From the NCBI GenBank assembly GCA_023393635.1, contig JAEWKT010000061.1:128800-192799 (forward strand): a stretch of 64,000 nucleotides of DNA, in the 5' to 3' direction. Origin of the DNA: Pseudomonadota bacterium (GTDB lineage: Bacteria; Pseudomonadota; Gammaproteobacteria; Pseudomonadales; Moraxellaceae). Both the position numbers and the translations under genes were made by a program. Shown piece by piece: positions 36,801 through 45,866 of this stretch. Under the pieces are notes generated by a model. It was not told the origin of the DNA. It searched no databases and was given only the letters and a program-made list of their open reading frames with translations. Position 1 is the first letter of the stretch; every line of letters begins with the position of its first letter.

Positions 36801-37708
36801 GCAGTGGGATGATTATGGGTTTCTACCTTCATTAAAATATGCACCGCCTGATTACGGTAACTATATTCATGTTGCTGGGTAGAAGACTGATATTGCGGAT
36901 AAAAACGCGCTGCATCAGAGCCAACAATCACAGAAGCATTGTCTTTATAGGCGGACAACACATCGGTTGGCGATTGCTTATAGGTATTTTTAATCATCTG
37001 GAACAAGGATAATGGCTGTTTTTCACCATCAACTGTCCACTCGGCATTAAAGATTTTATGACGGCAATGCTCAGAGTTGGCCTGTGCAAACATCATCAGC
37101 TCAATGTCATGCGGATTACGGTCAAGCTGGGTAAATGCCTCAGTTAAATAGTCAATTTCTGGAGCAGATAGTGCAAAGCCAAATTCTTGGTTGGCCTTAA
37201 TTAACGCATCTTTACCCTGGCCTAAAATATCAACAGACTGTAAGGGCTTTGGTGCAGTTTCATCAAATAATACAGCAGCTGAATCAATGGCTGCAAAAAT
37301 GGTTTCTGTCATGCGGTCATGCAGCAAGGCAGACACATCAGCATTAAGCTCGCCCAGATCACGCAAGGTATATAAAATACCGCGCTCTAAGCGATGCACT
37401 GGTGCATTACAGTTTTTAAAAATATCCGTTGCTTTAGATGACCACGGCGAAATAGTACCAATGCGCGTGGTGACCAATACCTGTATATCGCCAGATTCTG
37501 CACGTGCAAGCGAATACTGTTGACCATCATTAAGCAATTGCTCAGCCGCTTGTTGCTGATGCTCGCTTAAGTCCTGATCAAATAAATAAACATATTGGCT
37601 GTCTATGGCTGTAACAGAATTTCCAACACTATTAATCGCAGAAATACGGGATAAAAGCTGACGCTGCTTGAAGGCAGAAAGTGCTGCTGCACCGGCCACA
37701 ATAAACAT
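33818..37708 (-). CDS. purL: Phosphoribosylformylglycinamidine synthase (large form)
   Basis: Fourth step of purine synthesis: FGAR plus glutamine and ATP to FGAM. 1296 aa, the single-chain gammaproteobacterial form. N-terminal PurS-like domain, linker, two AIRS-like halves (VETHNHPTAIAPF and GGEIRDEGATGRG are visible in the first), and a class I glutaminase domain at the end with nucleophile Cys1137 (GICNGCQM) and His1261/Glu1263 (PHPERTFR). GGAG precedes the ATG. Single-gene transcript, divergent from the dGTPase-like gene. purM and purN lie at 56.9-58.6 kb. Confidence 0.98.
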   Translation of the reverse strand: MFIVAGAAALSAFKQRQLLSRISAINSVGNSVTAIDSQYVYLFDQDLSEHQQQAAEQLLNDGQQYSLARAESGDIQVLVTTRIGTISPWSSKATDIFKNCNAPVHRLERGILYTLRDLGELNADVSALLHDRMTETIFAAIDSAAVLFDETAPKPLQSVDILGQGKDALIKANQEFGFALSAPEIDYLTEAFTQLDRNPHDIELMMFAQANSEHCRHKIFNAEWTVDGEKQPLSLFQMIKNTYKQSPTDVLSAYKDNASVIVGSDAARFYPQYQSSTQQHEYSYRNQAVHILMKVETHNHPTAIAPFAGAATGSGGEIRDEGATGRGGKPKAGMAGFTVSNLNIPGFEQPWEIPYGKPGRMASALQIMTEGPLGAAAFNNEFGRPNLCGYFRTFEQSITTANGIEGALSEVRGFHKPIMIAGGYGNIRPEHVEKDPIKPGDLLIVLGGPALLIGLGGGAASSVDSGTMGEQLDFASVQRDNPEMERRCQEVIDACWGMEEQNPIVSVHDVGAGGLSNAMPELVNDHKLGAVLNLRKIPSLETGMSPMEIWSNEAQERYVLAIRPESLELFESLCARERCPFAVLGVATEARHLTVEDPLFDNKAVDMPMQVMLGGMPRTQRSFETITRQGTPFDTSNIDLKDAIFRVLRHPTVASKSFLITIGDRSITGMVARDQMVGPWQVPVADCAVTTTGFQTYTGEAMSMGERPPVALLNPAASARLAVAEAITNISASNIKQLSDIKLSANWMAAAGQPGEDQALFEAVKAVGMEICPALEIAIPVGKDSLSMRTTWQDEQTGEEKAVTSPMAAIISAFAPVQDVRKTLTPELKNIADSVLVRIDLSRGQFRLGASILAQTYQALGETTADLDSTDDLKAFFALIQDCNQRGLLLAYHDIGDGGLLASISEMMFASRLGVDVQLTSDDPIAELFAEEIGAVVQMTKAHWTQLQQELNGHLLQDAITQIGVVTTTDQLNVAGLSLSRVDMQQAWASVSHQIQCLRDNSEGADQEFSLIADTSFTGLIAKPTFDLNEPIEAPYLNMRKPKMAILREQGVNGQIEMAAAFEKAGFCSVDVHMSDLLAGRVNLDDFEGLVACGGFSYGDVMGAGGGWAKSILFNNKLRDQFERFFGRDETFSLGICNGCQMMSQLKELIPGAQDWPRFYQNTSERFEARSVNVLVEKSRSVLLEDMAGSILPIAVAHGEGRIVATDTQLANLNASQQVSLRYVDSQGNPTQQYPLNPNGSPEAITGLTSLDGRATIIMPHPERTFRAVQHSWKPDDWQDDGAWMRLFRNGRRFIG

Positions 37709-37985
37709 GCTGAATCTGGCTCCGTGGGCTTGTTACAATTAACAAAACCGCAATGTTTGAATGAAGCCGCATATGATACGCGTAAATGCGACAATCATCT
37801 ATACTAGATAATCATTGCCATCTAAAAAACCAGTATTTTTAGCCAAACGTATCAAACTATCTGGCAAATTCATGGCAACTTTTCAAGCAGTTTTATCACG
37901 CCAAATAATGTCGCGCCTGACTGTCTTTTATGCGGTTTTTTTGGCATGATAGACGCATAAATTAGGCAGGAAATATAAATTACAC

Positions 37986-39344
37986 ATGACTGCAATGCGC
38001 TGGGCACAACTCCTTTCCCCACTTCGTCTGGGTAAAAAAAGCAATACTCAACAGGGTAGCAGTGAACAAGGTCGTACTGCGTTTCATAAAGACTATGACC
38101 GCATTATTTTTTCGCAAAGTTTTAGGCAGTTAAACCGCAAAACCCAAGTCCATCCGCTCACACAAAATGATGGCATTCATACCCGCTTAACCCATTCATT
38201 AGAAGTATCCTGTATTGGTCGCTCGCTAGGCATGCTGGCAGCAGAAAAAATAAAAGATAAATTGCCTGCATGGATTGATCCAGCCGATGTCGGAGCCATT
38301 ATTCAAGCGGCCTGTCTTGCCCATGATATTGGTAACCCACCGTTTGGCCATGCAGGTGAATATGCAATCCGTGACTGGTTTGAGAATCCAAAGCATCAGC
38401 ACTTGCTGATTTCACTGACACCAGAGCAGCGCGCTGATGTGTGCCAGTTTGAAGGCAATGCACAGGGCTTGCGCGTATTAAGCCGCCTTGAATATCACCC
38501 TGATGATGGCGGCATGCGCTTAACCTATGCCACATTAGGGGCTTATTTAAAATATCCTTGGCTGGCCAAACCGCTTGATCCCACCAGTTTGCATCCCTCG
38601 CATAAACGCGCCAAATTTGGTTGCTATCAAAGTGAAAAAGACATTTTGCAAACCATTGCCGAGCATTTGGGCCTATTACAGGTAGGCGATTTTCAATATT
38701 GCCGCCATCCGCTCACGTATTTGTTAGAAGCGGCTGACGATATTTGCTATGCGCTGATTGATTTAGAAGATGGCTTGCAGTTGGGCATGCTGCACTATCA
38801 CGAAGTGGAACCACTGTTTTTAGATTTAATTGCAGATTATGGTGCGCCTAATGAAATTAGCCATAACGTGCCTATTCCGCAAAAACTGGCGGCATTGCGT
38901 GGTCGTGCCATGAAACGTCTGGTGGATGAAGTCACCGAGGCCTTTAAACGCCAGCATGATTTAATCCTTAATGGCCAGCTACAAGGCAGTTTGCTTGACC
39001 ACTGCCCTGCGGATTTATGCCATGGAGTGGAAGCTGCCAAAAACCTGGCACGAACAAGAATTTTCACCCACCCACAAAAAGCACGGCTTGAACTGGTGGC
39101 CAACTCAAGTTTGCATATTTTAATGGATGCTTTTATGCCTCTGGCAGTCAAGCAGCAAAATTTAAGCTTTAGGGAACAGCGTCTGATGCATATTTTGCAT
39201 GCGCATGGGGCTGTTTTTAAAGACCAGCCCAGTTTTCATTATTATAACATTATGCAGATTCTGGATATGCTGAGTAGCTTATCAGACCACCAAGCCTATG
39301 CGTTATCGCAAGAGCTGCAGGGCAATCGCGTTACCTTAATGTAA
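37986..39344 (+). CDS. dGTPase-like HD-domain triphosphohydrolase
   Basis: 452 aa. The HD metal site is visible: His70 (HTRLTHS), His113-Asp114 (LAHDIGNPPFGHAGE), and ADDICYALIDLEDG further on. This is the dGTP triphosphohydrolase-like family, which splits dNTPs to deoxynucleosides and triphosphate; substrate range differs between members, so Dgt is not assigned. A second ATG at 37995 is possible because no good ribosome binding site is near either. Confidence 0.88.
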   Translation: MTAMRWAQLLSPLRLGKKSNTQQGSSEQGRTAFHKDYDRIIFSQSFRQLNRKTQVHPLTQNDGIHTRLTHSLEVSCIGRSLGMLAAEKIKDKLPAWIDPADVGAIIQAACLAHDIGNPPFGHAGEYAIRDWFENPKHQHLLISLTPEQRADVCQFEGNAQGLRVLSRLEYHPDDGGMRLTYATLGAYLKYPWLAKPLDPTSLHPSHKRAKFGCYQSEKDILQTIAEHLGLLQVGDFQYCRHPLTYLLEAADDICYALIDLEDGLQLGMLHYHEVEPLFLDLIADYGAPNEISHNVPIPQKLAALRGRAMKRLVDEVTEAFKRQHDLILNGQLQGSLLDHCPADLCHGVEAAKNLARTRIFTHPQKARLELVANSSLHILMDAFMPLAVKQQNLSFREQRLMHILHAHGAVFKDQPSFHYYNIMQILDMLSSLSDHQAYALSQELQGNRVTLM

Positions 39345-39449
39345 TGCGATTGAACAGATGACTTTGCTGGTTGATCTATTTCACTCTTGTGATTTGATTG
39401 ATTTTAACGGTTAGCTTTTAAAGTTTGCCTTCAACGTTTGAGTGTTTTT

Positions 39450-40061
39450 ATGATTGGTTCGTTAACGGGTGTGGTTCGCGCTCTGGAAGTGCCTGTGGTA
39501 TTGCTAGAAGTGAATGGGGTTGGCTATGAAGTAGACACGCCAATTTCTACCTTTTGTTTATTAAAAACAGGTCAAACGGTGACGCTGTGGACGCATCTGG
39601 TGGTGCGTGAAGATGCGCAGTTGCTGTATGGCTTTTTAGATACCAGCGATAAAGTGCTGTTTAGAACCTTAATTAAAGTCAATGGCGTCGGCCCTAAGCT
39701 GGCTTTAAGCATATTGTCTAGCATGAGCAGTGCCATGATGATCCAGACCATTGATATGGAAGATGTTGTGACGCTCACGCGGATTCCTGGTGTGGGTAAA
39801 AAAACTGCCGAACGTCTGGTGATTGAACTGCGTGACAAGCTGAAAAAACTGACCAACAATAGCAGTGACGGCAGCACAGATATTGCAATCAATCAGCTTA
39901 GCATTACCAGTAACTCACCAATTGCCGAAGCAGAAGCCGCACTGGTGGCACTAGGCTACAAGCCAGTTGAGGCACAAAAAGCAGTGGGCGCATTTAAAAA
40001 TGAGTTTACTGAAACTGCCGATTTAATTCGTGCCGCCTTAAAGTCCATGATGAAGCAGTAA
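39450..40061 (+). CDS. ruvA: Holliday junction DNA helicase subunit RuvA
   Basis: Binds four-way junctions and loads RuvB. 203 aa from this ATG, which gives the family N-terminus MIGSLTGVV; the frame extends four codons to a TTG. OB-fold domain (1-65), tandem helix-hairpin-helix motifs (LIKVNGVGPKLALSIL; LTRIPGVGKKTAERLV), flexible linker, and C-terminal RuvB-binding domain (AEAALVALGYKPVEAQKAV). ruvB follows after 73 bases; ruvC is not upstream. Confidence 0.96.
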   Translation: MIGSLTGVVRALEVPVVLLEVNGVGYEVDTPISTFCLLKTGQTVTLWTHLVVREDAQLLYGFLDTSDKVLFRTLIKVNGVGPKLALSILSSMSSAMMIQTIDMEDVVTLTRIPGVGKKTAERLVIELRDKLKKLTNNSSDGSTDIAINQLSITSNSPIAEAEAALVALGYKPVEAQKAVGAFKNEFTETADLIRAALKSMMKQ

Positions 40062-40134
40062 TTTTATTGCTCACCTGACCGCCTCAATTTTTAGATATTA
40101 ATTTTTCATTCGTGACAAACAGTGGATAGAAAAT

Positions 40135-41133
40135 ATGCAGGATCGATTAATTAGTGGCGTTGAAAAGCCCGAAGATCATTTTGATCGTGCGATTCGCCCT
40201 ACCAGTTTAGAAGACTACGTTGGGCAACCTGTCGTACGTGAACAAATGGAAATTTTTATCCATGCCGCGCGCAACCGCAACGAGGCACTGGATCACACCT
40301 TGATTTTTGGCCCGCCAGGCTTGGGTAAAACCACACTGGCCAATATTATTGCCCGTGAAATGGGTGGCAATTTAAAATCCACCTCTGGGCCCGTGCTTGA
40401 GCGTGCTGGCGATTTGGCGGCTTTACTCACCAACCTTGAGCATGGCGATGTCTTGTTTATTGATGAAATTCATCGTCTATCGCCCGTCATTGAAGAAATC
40501 CTATATCCAGCCATGGAAGATTACCAACTGGATATTATGATTGGCGAAGGCCCTGCTGCACGTTCAATTAAGCTGGATTTGCCCCCATTTACGCTGGTGG
40601 CGGCCACCACACGTGCGGGCTTACTGACCTCTCCGCTCCGTGACCGTTTTGGGATTGTACAGCGGCTTGAGTTTTATTCTGTGGCTGATTTAACCACCAT
40701 TGTGCGCCGTTCTGCCAATCTAATGAATGTTTCCATGACAGATACTGGCGCCCAGGAAATTGCCAGACGTGCACGCGGTACGCCTCGAATTGCCAATCGC
40801 TTATTACGCCGTGTGCGTGACTATGCGGAAGTAAAAGGCAATGGCGATGTGACTCAAGACATTGCCCAGCGTGCGCTAGATATGCTGAATGTCGATAAAA
40901 ATGGTTTAGATACTTTAGACCGTCGTTATTTGCAAATGTTACTAGAGCGCTTTAATGGTGGCCCAGCAGGCATTGAAGCCATTGCAGCAGCGATGGCTGA
41001 AGATAGCGGCACCCTGGAAGATGTGATTGAGCCTTATTTAATTCAGCAAGGCTTTGTTATGCGCACTGCACGTGGCCGCATTGCCACCAATTTGGCCTAT
41101 TATCAGTTTGACATGATCCCGCCTGAAAGCTAA
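40135..41133 (+). CDS. ruvB: Holliday junction branch migration ATPase RuvB
   Basis: AAA+ motor of branch migration. 332 aa. Walker A GPPGLGKTT (59-67), Walker B LFIDEIHRL, sensor region ATTRAGLLTSPLRDRFG with the arginine finger area, and the C-terminal winged helix (IEPYLIQQGFVMRTARGR). Its last codons and stop form part of the terminator stem-loop. Confidence 0.98.
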   Translation: MQDRLISGVEKPEDHFDRAIRPTSLEDYVGQPVVREQMEIFIHAARNRNEALDHTLIFGPPGLGKTTLANIIAREMGGNLKSTSGPVLERAGDLAALLTNLEHGDVLFIDEIHRLSPVIEEILYPAMEDYQLDIMIGEGPAARSIKLDLPPFTLVAATTRAGLLTSPLRDRFGIVQRLEFYSVADLTTIVRRSANLMNVSMTDTGAQEIARRARGTPRIANRLLRRVRDYAEVKGNGDVTQDIAQRALDMLNVDKNGLDTLDRRYLQMLLERFNGGPAGIEAIAAAMAEDSGTLEDVIEPYLIQQGFVMRTARGRIATNLAYYQFDMIPPES

Positions 41134-41146
41134 TTCAGGCTTTTTT
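41121..41146 (+). terminator. Terminator overlapping the end of ruvB
   Basis: Arms GCCTGAA (41121-41127) and TTCAGGC (41134-41140), six T after. The left arm is coding and the ruvB TAA is in the loop. It separates ruvAB from the tol genes. Confidence 0.85.
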
Positions 41147-41340
41147 AACAAACTTATTGCCTCATTCATTTTCTGCTTGGCTTAGCCTTAAGCCAAGTGG
41201 ATTTGAAGGGATATAAACTATTGATACAAAAAGTTTAATATAAAATAAAAACTAGAAAGGTAATAGCATTTCTACTCAAGGCATTAATATAGTAAGCTGA
41301 TTGCACAGTCATAAAACCATTGCAATAAAAGGCTTAAACA

Positions 41341-41742
41341 GTGACTCATTCTTTTAAGTTTCCCATCCGCGTATACATTGAAGACACCGATGCAGGCGGA
41401 ATTGTGTACCATGCCAACCATATTCGCTACTTTGAGCGCGCCCGTACTGAATGGCTTCGCGCACAAGGCGTAGAGCATTACTGGAATCAGCATGATTACT
41501 CTTTTGTCGTACACCAAATTAGCGTGCAATACCATAAGCCAATTTTTATGGATAATTTACTGCATGTGACTGTTGATGTACGTTCATGTAAATCAGTATC
41601 ATTTACCTTGCAGCAAAATATTTACCATGATGAAATACTGCTGGCTTCTGCCACCGTAACCCTTGCTTGTTTGGATCAGTACTTAAAACCAAGACGAATT
41701 CCAGAATCTATTCATCATTTAATTGTAAGCTCCATCAATTAG
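41341..41742 (+). CDS. ybgC: Acyl-CoA thioesterase YbgC
   Basis: Hotdog-fold thioesterase of the Tol-Pal locus, linked to phospholipid metabolism at the membrane. 133 aa, GTG start with AAGG upstream. The active-site segment EDTDAGGIVYHANH holds the catalytic Asp17. First gene of the tol-pal operon; 34 bases before tolQ. Confidence 0.94.
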   Translation: MTHSFKFPIRVYIEDTDAGGIVYHANHIRYFERARTEWLRAQGVEHYWNQHDYSFVVHQISVQYHKPIFMDNLLHVTVDVRSCKSVSFTLQQNIYHDEILLASATVTLACLDQYLKPRRIPESIHHLIVSSIN

Positions 41743-41776
41743 TAAGCACTTATCTATCAACTTTTGTGAAATAAAC

Positions 41777-42505
41777 ATGCCAACAACACCAAATCCAACC
41801 TCACTTAATATTTCTGATTTAATTTTGCATGCCAGTCCAGTGGTTCAATTGGTGATGCTTGTTTTGTTCATTGCTTCTATTTATGGCTGGTTTTTAATTG
41901 CCAGACTCGAGATGGAATTTCGTAAAAATCATCAGCAAGACCAGAGCTTTGAGAAAATATTCTGGTCAGGCGCAGACTTAAAAACCTTATATAAAAATGC
42001 GCAAACTCATCCCAACCGTCAAGGTTTGGAATCTATTTTCTATGCAGGCTTCACCGAATTTTTAAAACTTAAAAAACGTCAAGCCAATAAAGAAGAAACC
42101 ATTAACGGCACCGAACGCATGCTGCGCGTTTCCTTGTCCCGCGAGCAAAATATACTGGAAGAAGGTGCATCGACCTTAGCCAGTATTGGCTCAGTTGCGC
42201 CATATGTGGGTTTATTTGGCACGGTTTGGGGGATCATGAATGCGTTTATTGGCCTGGCACAAGTTGAGCAAGTAACTCTGGCCACGGTTGCACCAGGTAT
42301 TGCTGAAGCCTTAATTGCAACGGCAATTGGCTTATTTGCTGCAATTCCTGCCGTGTTGGCATTTAACCGCTATAGCAGCAAAAGTGAAGCGGTTTATCAG
42401 CAGCGCGCCCTGTTTGCTGAAGAAATGACTGCCCTATTGCAACGTGAATCATTAGATGGAGCTGGCAACAACCAGCATGCCAATCCATTACGTGAGGATG
42501 CCTAA
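41777..42505 (+). CDS. tolQ: Tol-Pal motor protein TolQ
   Basis: Inner-membrane proton-channel subunit of the Tol system, paired with TolR. 242 aa, three transmembrane helices (about 20-40, 140-160, 175-195); the second and third hold the small-residue pore region (SVAPYVGLFGTVWGIMNAF, ATAIGLFAAIPAV). Two bases before tolR. Confidence 0.97.
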   Translation: MPTTPNPTSLNISDLILHASPVVQLVMLVLFIASIYGWFLIARLEMEFRKNHQQDQSFEKIFWSGADLKTLYKNAQTHPNRQGLESIFYAGFTEFLKLKKRQANKEETINGTERMLRVSLSREQNILEEGASTLASIGSVAPYVGLFGTVWGIMNAFIGLAQVEQVTLATVAPGIAEALIATAIGLFAAIPAVLAFNRYSSKSEAVYQQRALFAEEMTALLQRESLDGAGNNQHANPLREDA

Positions 42506-42507
42506 TT

Positions 42508-42954
42508 ATGGCAATGCAAGGCAGCCCATTTGGCCGTATTAAAAAACCGCTTAAAAGTGACATGAACGTGGTGCCCTATATTGACGTAATGCTGGTGCTA
42601 CTGGTGATTTTTATGGTCACTGCACCGATGATTACGGCAGGCATTAAAGTTGATTTACCACAATCTAAAAACACGCCGTTTCAATCCGAAACCCAGCCAG
42701 CCATTGTAACGATTAAAAGCGATGGTCAGTACTCTGTGGAATTTGGTAATCATATTGATCAAGTGTCTCTGGATGAACTGCAAACCCGTTTGACTGCTGC
42801 ACAAAACAAGGCATTAGAAAATAAACAAGTGCTCATGGTATTGGTCAATGGCGATAAAAATGTTGCTTATGGCAAAGTGGTTGGACTGATGTCTAGCTTA
42901 CAAGAAGCAGGATTAAGTCAGGTTGGTTTATTAACCGACACGCCTAAACAATAA
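42508..42954 (+). CDS. tolR: Tol-Pal motor protein TolR
   Basis: ExbD-like subunit. 148 aa with one N-terminal transmembrane helix (about 22-42) carrying the proton-accepting Asp26 in NVVPYIDVML, then a periplasmic domain. Packed two bases after tolQ and nine before tolA. Confidence 0.97.
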   Translation: MAMQGSPFGRIKKPLKSDMNVVPYIDVMLVLLVIFMVTAPMITAGIKVDLPQSKNTPFQSETQPAIVTIKSDGQYSVEFGNHIDQVSLDELQTRLTAAQNKALENKQVLMVLVNGDKNVAYGKVVGLMSSLQEAGLSQVGLLTDTPKQ

Positions 42955-42963
42955 GGTGTTTTC

Positions 42964-44394
42964 ATGAAGCGGCCTGCTCCATCATCGTCTAACAAAAATC
43001 GTTTACCGCTAGCCATTACCTTAGTACTGCATGCTAGCTTGCTTAGCGGCTTGCTTTATTTTGGTAAAAGCAACCCTTTAACTCCGCCTAAACCATTGCA
43101 GGCTATACTGATTACGCCTGAACAATTACAGCAAATGCAAGAAGCGAGTGATTCAGCAGCAACGAATGAGGCTATCAGTGAACCAGAACCTTTAAATAAT
43201 ATTGAGCCTGAACCCGCCCTATCAGAACCATCGGAACAATTACCACCTGAAGCCGTTGCTGAGCCTGAGCCTATTGTTATACCTAAAGTTAAACCAGAAC
43301 CCATTAAACCTGATACCAGTAAGTTAGAGGCACAAAAAGCAGCAGCGTTGGCAGCCACACAAGCGAAACAAAAGGCAGCTGAACAGAAAAAACAGCAGCA
43401 AGCTTTAGAGCAGCAAAAAGCGGCTGAGGCAAAACTAAAACAGGCACAGGCAGAGCAAGCGAAAGCTGAGGCCAACGCTAAAATGCAAGAAGCCAATGCA
43501 GCTAAAGCCAATGCAGCAGCACAGGCTAAGCAAAAAGCCGAATTGGAAGCCAAGCGTAAAGCCACCCATGAGGCCAAATTAAAAGCAGCGGAATTAAAAG
43601 CTGCTCAAGCTAAAGAGCAAGCTGAGGCAAAACGTAAGGCTGAGGCAGAAGCACAACAGGCGGCAGCGAAAAAGCAGCAGGAAGCAGAACAGAAAAAAGC
43701 CAAAGCAGAGGCTGAACGTAAAGAGCTAGAAGCCAAAAAACGTGAAACAGCACAACAGCAGGCTAAGGCAAAAGCGGCTGAAGACAAAAAACGCCAAGCT
43801 GAAGAAGCCAAGAAAAAAGCGCAAGAAGATGCAAAAGCCAAGGCGGATGCTAGGGCAAAGGCGGACGCTAAAGCCAAGGCAGATGCTGACGCCAAAGCAA
43901 AAGCCAGTGAAAATGCTAAGCGCAAAGCAGATGCAGACGCAAAAGCTAAAGCAGATAAAGAAGCTAAACAAAAAGCCGAGGCTAAAGCTAAGGCAGATGC
44001 AAAAGCAAAAGCCGACAGCGAGGCCAAGGCAAAAGCAGCTGAAGATGCAAAACGTAAAGCAGAAGATGACGCAAAAGCTGAAAGTGAAGCCAAAGCCAAG
44101 GCAGACGCCAAAGCTGAAGCTAAAAAAGTCGCAGCTGTTTCAACCGCAGGTTTTCAAAATAAAATGACCAGAGCATGGCGCAAACCTGCTGGTTGTGATG
44201 GTAACTCCGCCAAAGCCCGTGTGAACTTAACACCAAGCGGACAGGTTTCCTCTATTGTCATTACCAAAAGTAGTAACAATGATGATTGTGATGCCAGTAT
44301 CCGAGCAGCCATTGAACAGGCAGCACCATTTGATATGCCCGATGACCCAGAAGCACGAAAACTGGCGCAGCGGCTTGAACCAACCTTTAAATAA
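42964..44394 (+). CDS. tolA: Tol-Pal protein TolA
   Basis: Spans the periplasm to connect TolQR with TolB/Pal. 476 aa, longer than the 421 aa of Escherichia coli. One anchor helix (about 14-31), a Pro/Glu-rich stretch (60-110), a very long alanine/lysine/glutamate helix (about 110-390) made of imperfect KADAKAKA-type repeats, and the globular C-terminal domain (about 396-476) with two cysteines flanking the sheet (AGCDGNSA, NDDCDAS). The repetitive DNA makes length change likely between strains. Confidence 0.95.
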   Translation: MKRPAPSSSNKNRLPLAITLVLHASLLSGLLYFGKSNPLTPPKPLQAILITPEQLQQMQEASDSAATNEAISEPEPLNNIEPEPALSEPSEQLPPEAVAEPEPIVIPKVKPEPIKPDTSKLEAQKAAALAATQAKQKAAEQKKQQQALEQQKAAEAKLKQAQAEQAKAEANAKMQEANAAKANAAAQAKQKAELEAKRKATHEAKLKAAELKAAQAKEQAEAKRKAEAEAQQAAAKKQQEAEQKKAKAEAERKELEAKKRETAQQQAKAKAAEDKKRQAEEAKKKAQEDAKAKADARAKADAKAKADADAKAKASENAKRKADADAKAKADKEAKQKAEAKAKADAKAKADSEAKAKAAEDAKRKAEDDAKAESEAKAKADAKAEAKKVAAVSTAGFQNKMTRAWRKPAGCDGNSAKARVNLTPSGQVSSIVITKSSNNDDCDASIRAAIEQAAPFDMPDDPEARKLAQRLEPTFK

Positions 44395-44462
44395 TGGAAA
44401 ATAATGCTATGTTAACGCAATTAAAACCACTGATATCACAATGCTTAAGGAGTTGCTAAACC

Positions 44463-45752
44463 ATGCTTAAATTACGTCTGCTTACTGCTTGTATTTTGGC
44501 TGGCAGCACCTTTTTGCCTGCTTTAACAACTCAGGCCAATGCGGCACTTACCTTTGAAGTGGCCAAAGCCTTTGAGGAAGCACCACAAATTGCCGTAGTG
44601 CCATTTGCATCAGATAGCTTAATTTATTCTGTCGTGCAAAATGACTTACAACGCTCAGGTAAATTTAATAGTGCATCAACCAATTTGCCTGAAAGCCCAA
44701 GCAGCACCAGCGAACTTAACGCGGCAGCATGGCAAAATCGTGGTATTCCCTATGTGGTCGTTGGTAAAGTGACGCCAGCGGCTGATGGCAGCTTACAGGT
44801 TCAATATGAGCTATTTGACGTCAAAAAAAATGCCCGTATATTGGGTGAGGTATTGCAAGTGCCTGCCAATCGGCAACGTCAGGCAGGCCATTTAATTGCA
44901 GATAAAATCTATCAGGCATTAACGGGTATCGCAGGTGATTTCTCAGGCCAGATTGCTTATGTACTGCGCAATCGCGAAGCTGGAAAAATTATTTATACCT
45001 TGCAAATCGCTGATAGTGATGGCCAGCAACCGCGCACTGTGCTTGAATCACCAGAACCTATTTTATCCCCAAGCTGGTCGCCTGATGCACGCAAACTGGC
45101 TTATGTCTCTTTTGAAACCAAACGTCCTGTTATTTATTTACAGGATTTAGCAACTGGACAACGCGAATCATTGGCACAATTTAAAGGCCTTAATGGCGCG
45201 CCAAGTATTTCGCCCGATGGTAAAAGCATGCTGTTCACTGGGTCAATGGACGATAACCCTGAAATTTACCAGATGAATATTGCGACTAAGCGAATCACCC
45301 GTCTCACCCGTGATAGTGCCATTGACACTGAAGCACGTTATGCACCCGATGGTAAATCATTTATTTTCACCTCGGACCGTGGCGGCACACCACAAATTTA
45401 TCGCTATAGCTTTGATGATGGCAGCACCAGACGATTAACCTTTAATGGCCCATTTAATGCACGTGGCACCTTAAGTAGTGATGGGCGTAGTCTCGCACTG
45501 GTACATCGTAAAGCAGGTAGCCAATATCAGGTGGCTGTACAAGACTTAGCTTCAGGTGTGATTAGTATTTTAACCCCCACCCCACTTGATGAATCACCAA
45601 GTTTTTCACCAAATGGCCAAATGGTCGTGTATGCCACCCGTGAAGGTAGCCGTGGCATGCTGTCCATTATGTCCATTGATGGGCGGTTTAGAATGCGCCT
45701 GCCAAGTGAACAAGGTGAAGTGCGTGAGCCAGCCTGGGCACCGCGACGCTAA
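44463..45752 (+). CDS. tolB: Tol-Pal beta-propeller protein TolB
   Basis: Periplasmic partner of Pal and TolA. 429 aa with a signal peptide (1-27, ending QANA). N-terminal alpha/beta domain, then a six-bladed propeller with repeated SPDGK segments (LSPSWSPDARKLAYVS, ISPDGKSMLFTGS, YAPDGKSFIFTSDRGG). AAGGAG precedes the ATG. Confidence 0.97.
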   Translation: MLKLRLLTACILAGSTFLPALTTQANAALTFEVAKAFEEAPQIAVVPFASDSLIYSVVQNDLQRSGKFNSASTNLPESPSSTSELNAAAWQNRGIPYVVVGKVTPAADGSLQVQYELFDVKKNARILGEVLQVPANRQRQAGHLIADKIYQALTGIAGDFSGQIAYVLRNREAGKIIYTLQIADSDGQQPRTVLESPEPILSPSWSPDARKLAYVSFETKRPVIYLQDLATGQRESLAQFKGLNGAPSISPDGKSMLFTGSMDDNPEIYQMNIATKRITRLTRDSAIDTEARYAPDGKSFIFTSDRGGTPQIYRYSFDDGSTRRLTFNGPFNARGTLSSDGRSLALVHRKAGSQYQVAVQDLASGVISILTPTPLDESPSFSPNGQMVVYATREGSRGMLSIMSIDGRFRMRLPSEQGEVREPAWAPRR

Positions 45753-45866
45753 ACTTTCGCTTACTACTTAATACCTTGATTCTTCTGAGTTTCCAAAAAA
45801 CAGTTGAAAAATAGAACAGAAGGGTTAAGGTAAATTACTATATAAATTTTAAACTGGAGATGAACA

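Noticed and set aside
43056..44111. Long minus-strand open frames opposite tolA
   Set aside because: They are Ala/Cys/Ser-rich antisense shadows of the GC-biased TolA repeat and have no signals or family likeness.
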